Assembly (NCBI RefSeq): GCF_963677725.1 | Contig: NZ_OY782507.1 | Span: forward strand, 620,001-684,000 | Direction of reading: 5' to 3' | From: an uncultured Cohaesibacter sp. | GTDB taxonomy: Bacteria > Pseudomonadota > Alphaproteobacteria > Rhizobiales > Cohaesibacteraceae | DNA length: 64,000 bases | Part shown: piece by piece, positions 63,440 to 64,000 of the stretch | How the letters are laid out: the number at the start of each line of letters is the position of its first letter | Position numbering within the stretch: the first letter of the stretch is position 1 | Notes under the pieces: generated by a model | What the model saw: the letters and a program-made list of their open reading frames with translations, nothing else | What the model was told of the DNA's origin: nothing | The model's database searches: none | Translations under genes and position numbers: made by a program

Positions 63440-64000
63440 TCAGACAGGCTCTGGTGCCTCTACGCCGGTCTGGTCAAAGGTCGCCATGCCGGTATGCAAG
63501 TTACAGGCGGTCTTGACGATATTGGCCGCAATGGCAGCACCGGTGCCCTCACCCAGACGCAAGCCAAGATCGAACAGTGCAGTCTTGCCCATCATGTTCA
63601 AGGCATTTCGGTGTGCGCCTTCCGCAGAGGCGTGGGAGAAGATGCAGTGATCAAGGGCAGTAGGATCAAGCTTGTAGAGCACCGCAACAGCTGCAGTGGT
63701 GTTGAAGCCATCAACGATCACCGGGATATTCTGGTAGCGCGCCGCAATCACGGCACCAACCATGGCAGCAAATTCGCGACCACCCAGGCGGCGCAGCACT
63801 TCGAGAGGCTTGTCGAGATAGTCTTTATGGGTTTCTAGCGCCTTATCGACCGCATCGATTTTGCGCTGGACACCTTCATTGTCGACACCTGACCCACGGC
63901 CAACCCAGTCTTCCCCGGTGCCGCCAAACAGACCCGCAAACAGGGCAGCAGAAATGGTGGTGTTGCCGATGCCCATTTCCCCAAGGCAGATGAGATCCGG
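63440..64000 (-). CDS. cobT: Nicotinate-nucleotide--dimethylbenzimidazole phosphoribosyltransferase, C-terminal part (cut by window edge)
   Basis: The frame is open to the window edge and encodes the C-terminal 186 residues of CobT, which activates dimethylbenzimidazole for the lower ligand of vitamin B12. Seen are LICLGEMGIGNTTISAALFA, VGRGSGVDNEGVQRKIDAVD, VLRRLGGREFAAMVGAVIAA, VDGFNTTAAVAVL, IFSHASAEGAHRNAL and LDLGLRLGEGTGAAIAA (read as FDLGLRLGEGTGAAIAA), a complete C terminus. The N-terminal half lies outside. It is convergent with the histidine kinase gene. Confidence 0.95.
   Translation of the reverse strand, partial: PDLICLGEMGIGNTTISAALFAGLFGGTGEDWVGRGSGVDNEGVQRKIDAVDKALETHKDYLDKPLEVLRRLGGREFAAMVGAVIAARYQNIPVIVDGFNTTAAVAVLYKLDPTALDHCIFSHASAEGAHRNALNMMGKTALFDLGLRLGEGTGAAIAANIVKTACNLHTGMATFDQTGVEAPEPV

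Overview
The window looks like chromosomal DNA of an alphaproteobacterium, most likely a marine member of the Hyphomicrobiales (Rhizobiales). The left end carries the order parC-recO-era-rnc-lepB-acpS-DUF2062-rsh-rpoZ on one strand. That order, a short-form phosphatidylserine decarboxylase, DUF2059 between rpiA and gor, and TpiA2/RpiB enzymes of the rhizobial and Brucella erythritol type all point there. A Cohaesibacter-like organism is my guess, but it cannot be confirmed from sequence alone. I saw no tRNA, rRNA, CRISPR array, prophage or insertion sequence. Most genes are housekeeping or ordinary accessory genes, and gene ends are often marked by strong intrinsic terminators.

Layout: 0-8.4 kb holds DNA repair, ribosome and RNA processing, secretion, lipid-carrier priming and stringent-response genes on the minus strand, with an odd duplicated hairpin pair between era and recO. 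8.8-16.1 kb has a NYN-domain protein, an M19 dipeptidase/glutamine amidotransferase/AzlCD cluster, and a MerR regulator with a textbook MerR promoter driving a divergent metal cation exporter. 16.3-21.5 kb is a PadR-regulated RND efflux pair. 21.7-28.8 kb contains phosphatidylethanolamine synthesis (psd-pssA), a glutathione-related operon (gor, GNAT, gamma-glutamylcyclotransferase), DUF2059, rpiA and a phosphoglycolate phosphatase.

29-39.2 kb is the most interesting part. A set of sugar-phosphate genes (transaldolase, a second phosphoglycolate phosphatase, transketolase, RpiB, TpiA2 and a DeoR regulator) lies next to the wreck of two genes, an FGGY sugar kinase and a GlpD-like dehydrogenase. 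Together these match the erythritol (ery) catabolic locus. The first two steps (eryA, eryB) are destroyed by a deletion that fused them, plus several stops and a frameshift. The isomerases and regulator remain open. The intergenic DNA carries six copies of a hexamer half-site between tkt and rpiB, and an 11-bp inverted repeat upstream of the DeoR gene.

39.2-43.2 kb holds both types of fumarase (iron-free FumC and iron-sulfur class I) around a DsrE-like gene. 43.3-53 kb has an autotransporter-like outer-membrane protein, an L,D-transpeptidase, DUF971-moaA, two exporters, the Mrp ATPase and mobA-mobB, so molybdenum cofactor genes appear at both ends of this stretch. 53.2-56.8 kb is a polar amino-acid ABC system with two paralogous binding proteins and two permeases but no ATPase. 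57-64 kb carries glyS (without glyQ beside it), a beta-hydroxyacid dehydrogenase whose 3' end is tandemly duplicated, an Lrp regulator, a uracil-DNA glycosylase-family protein, a sensor histidine kinase and the end of cobT.
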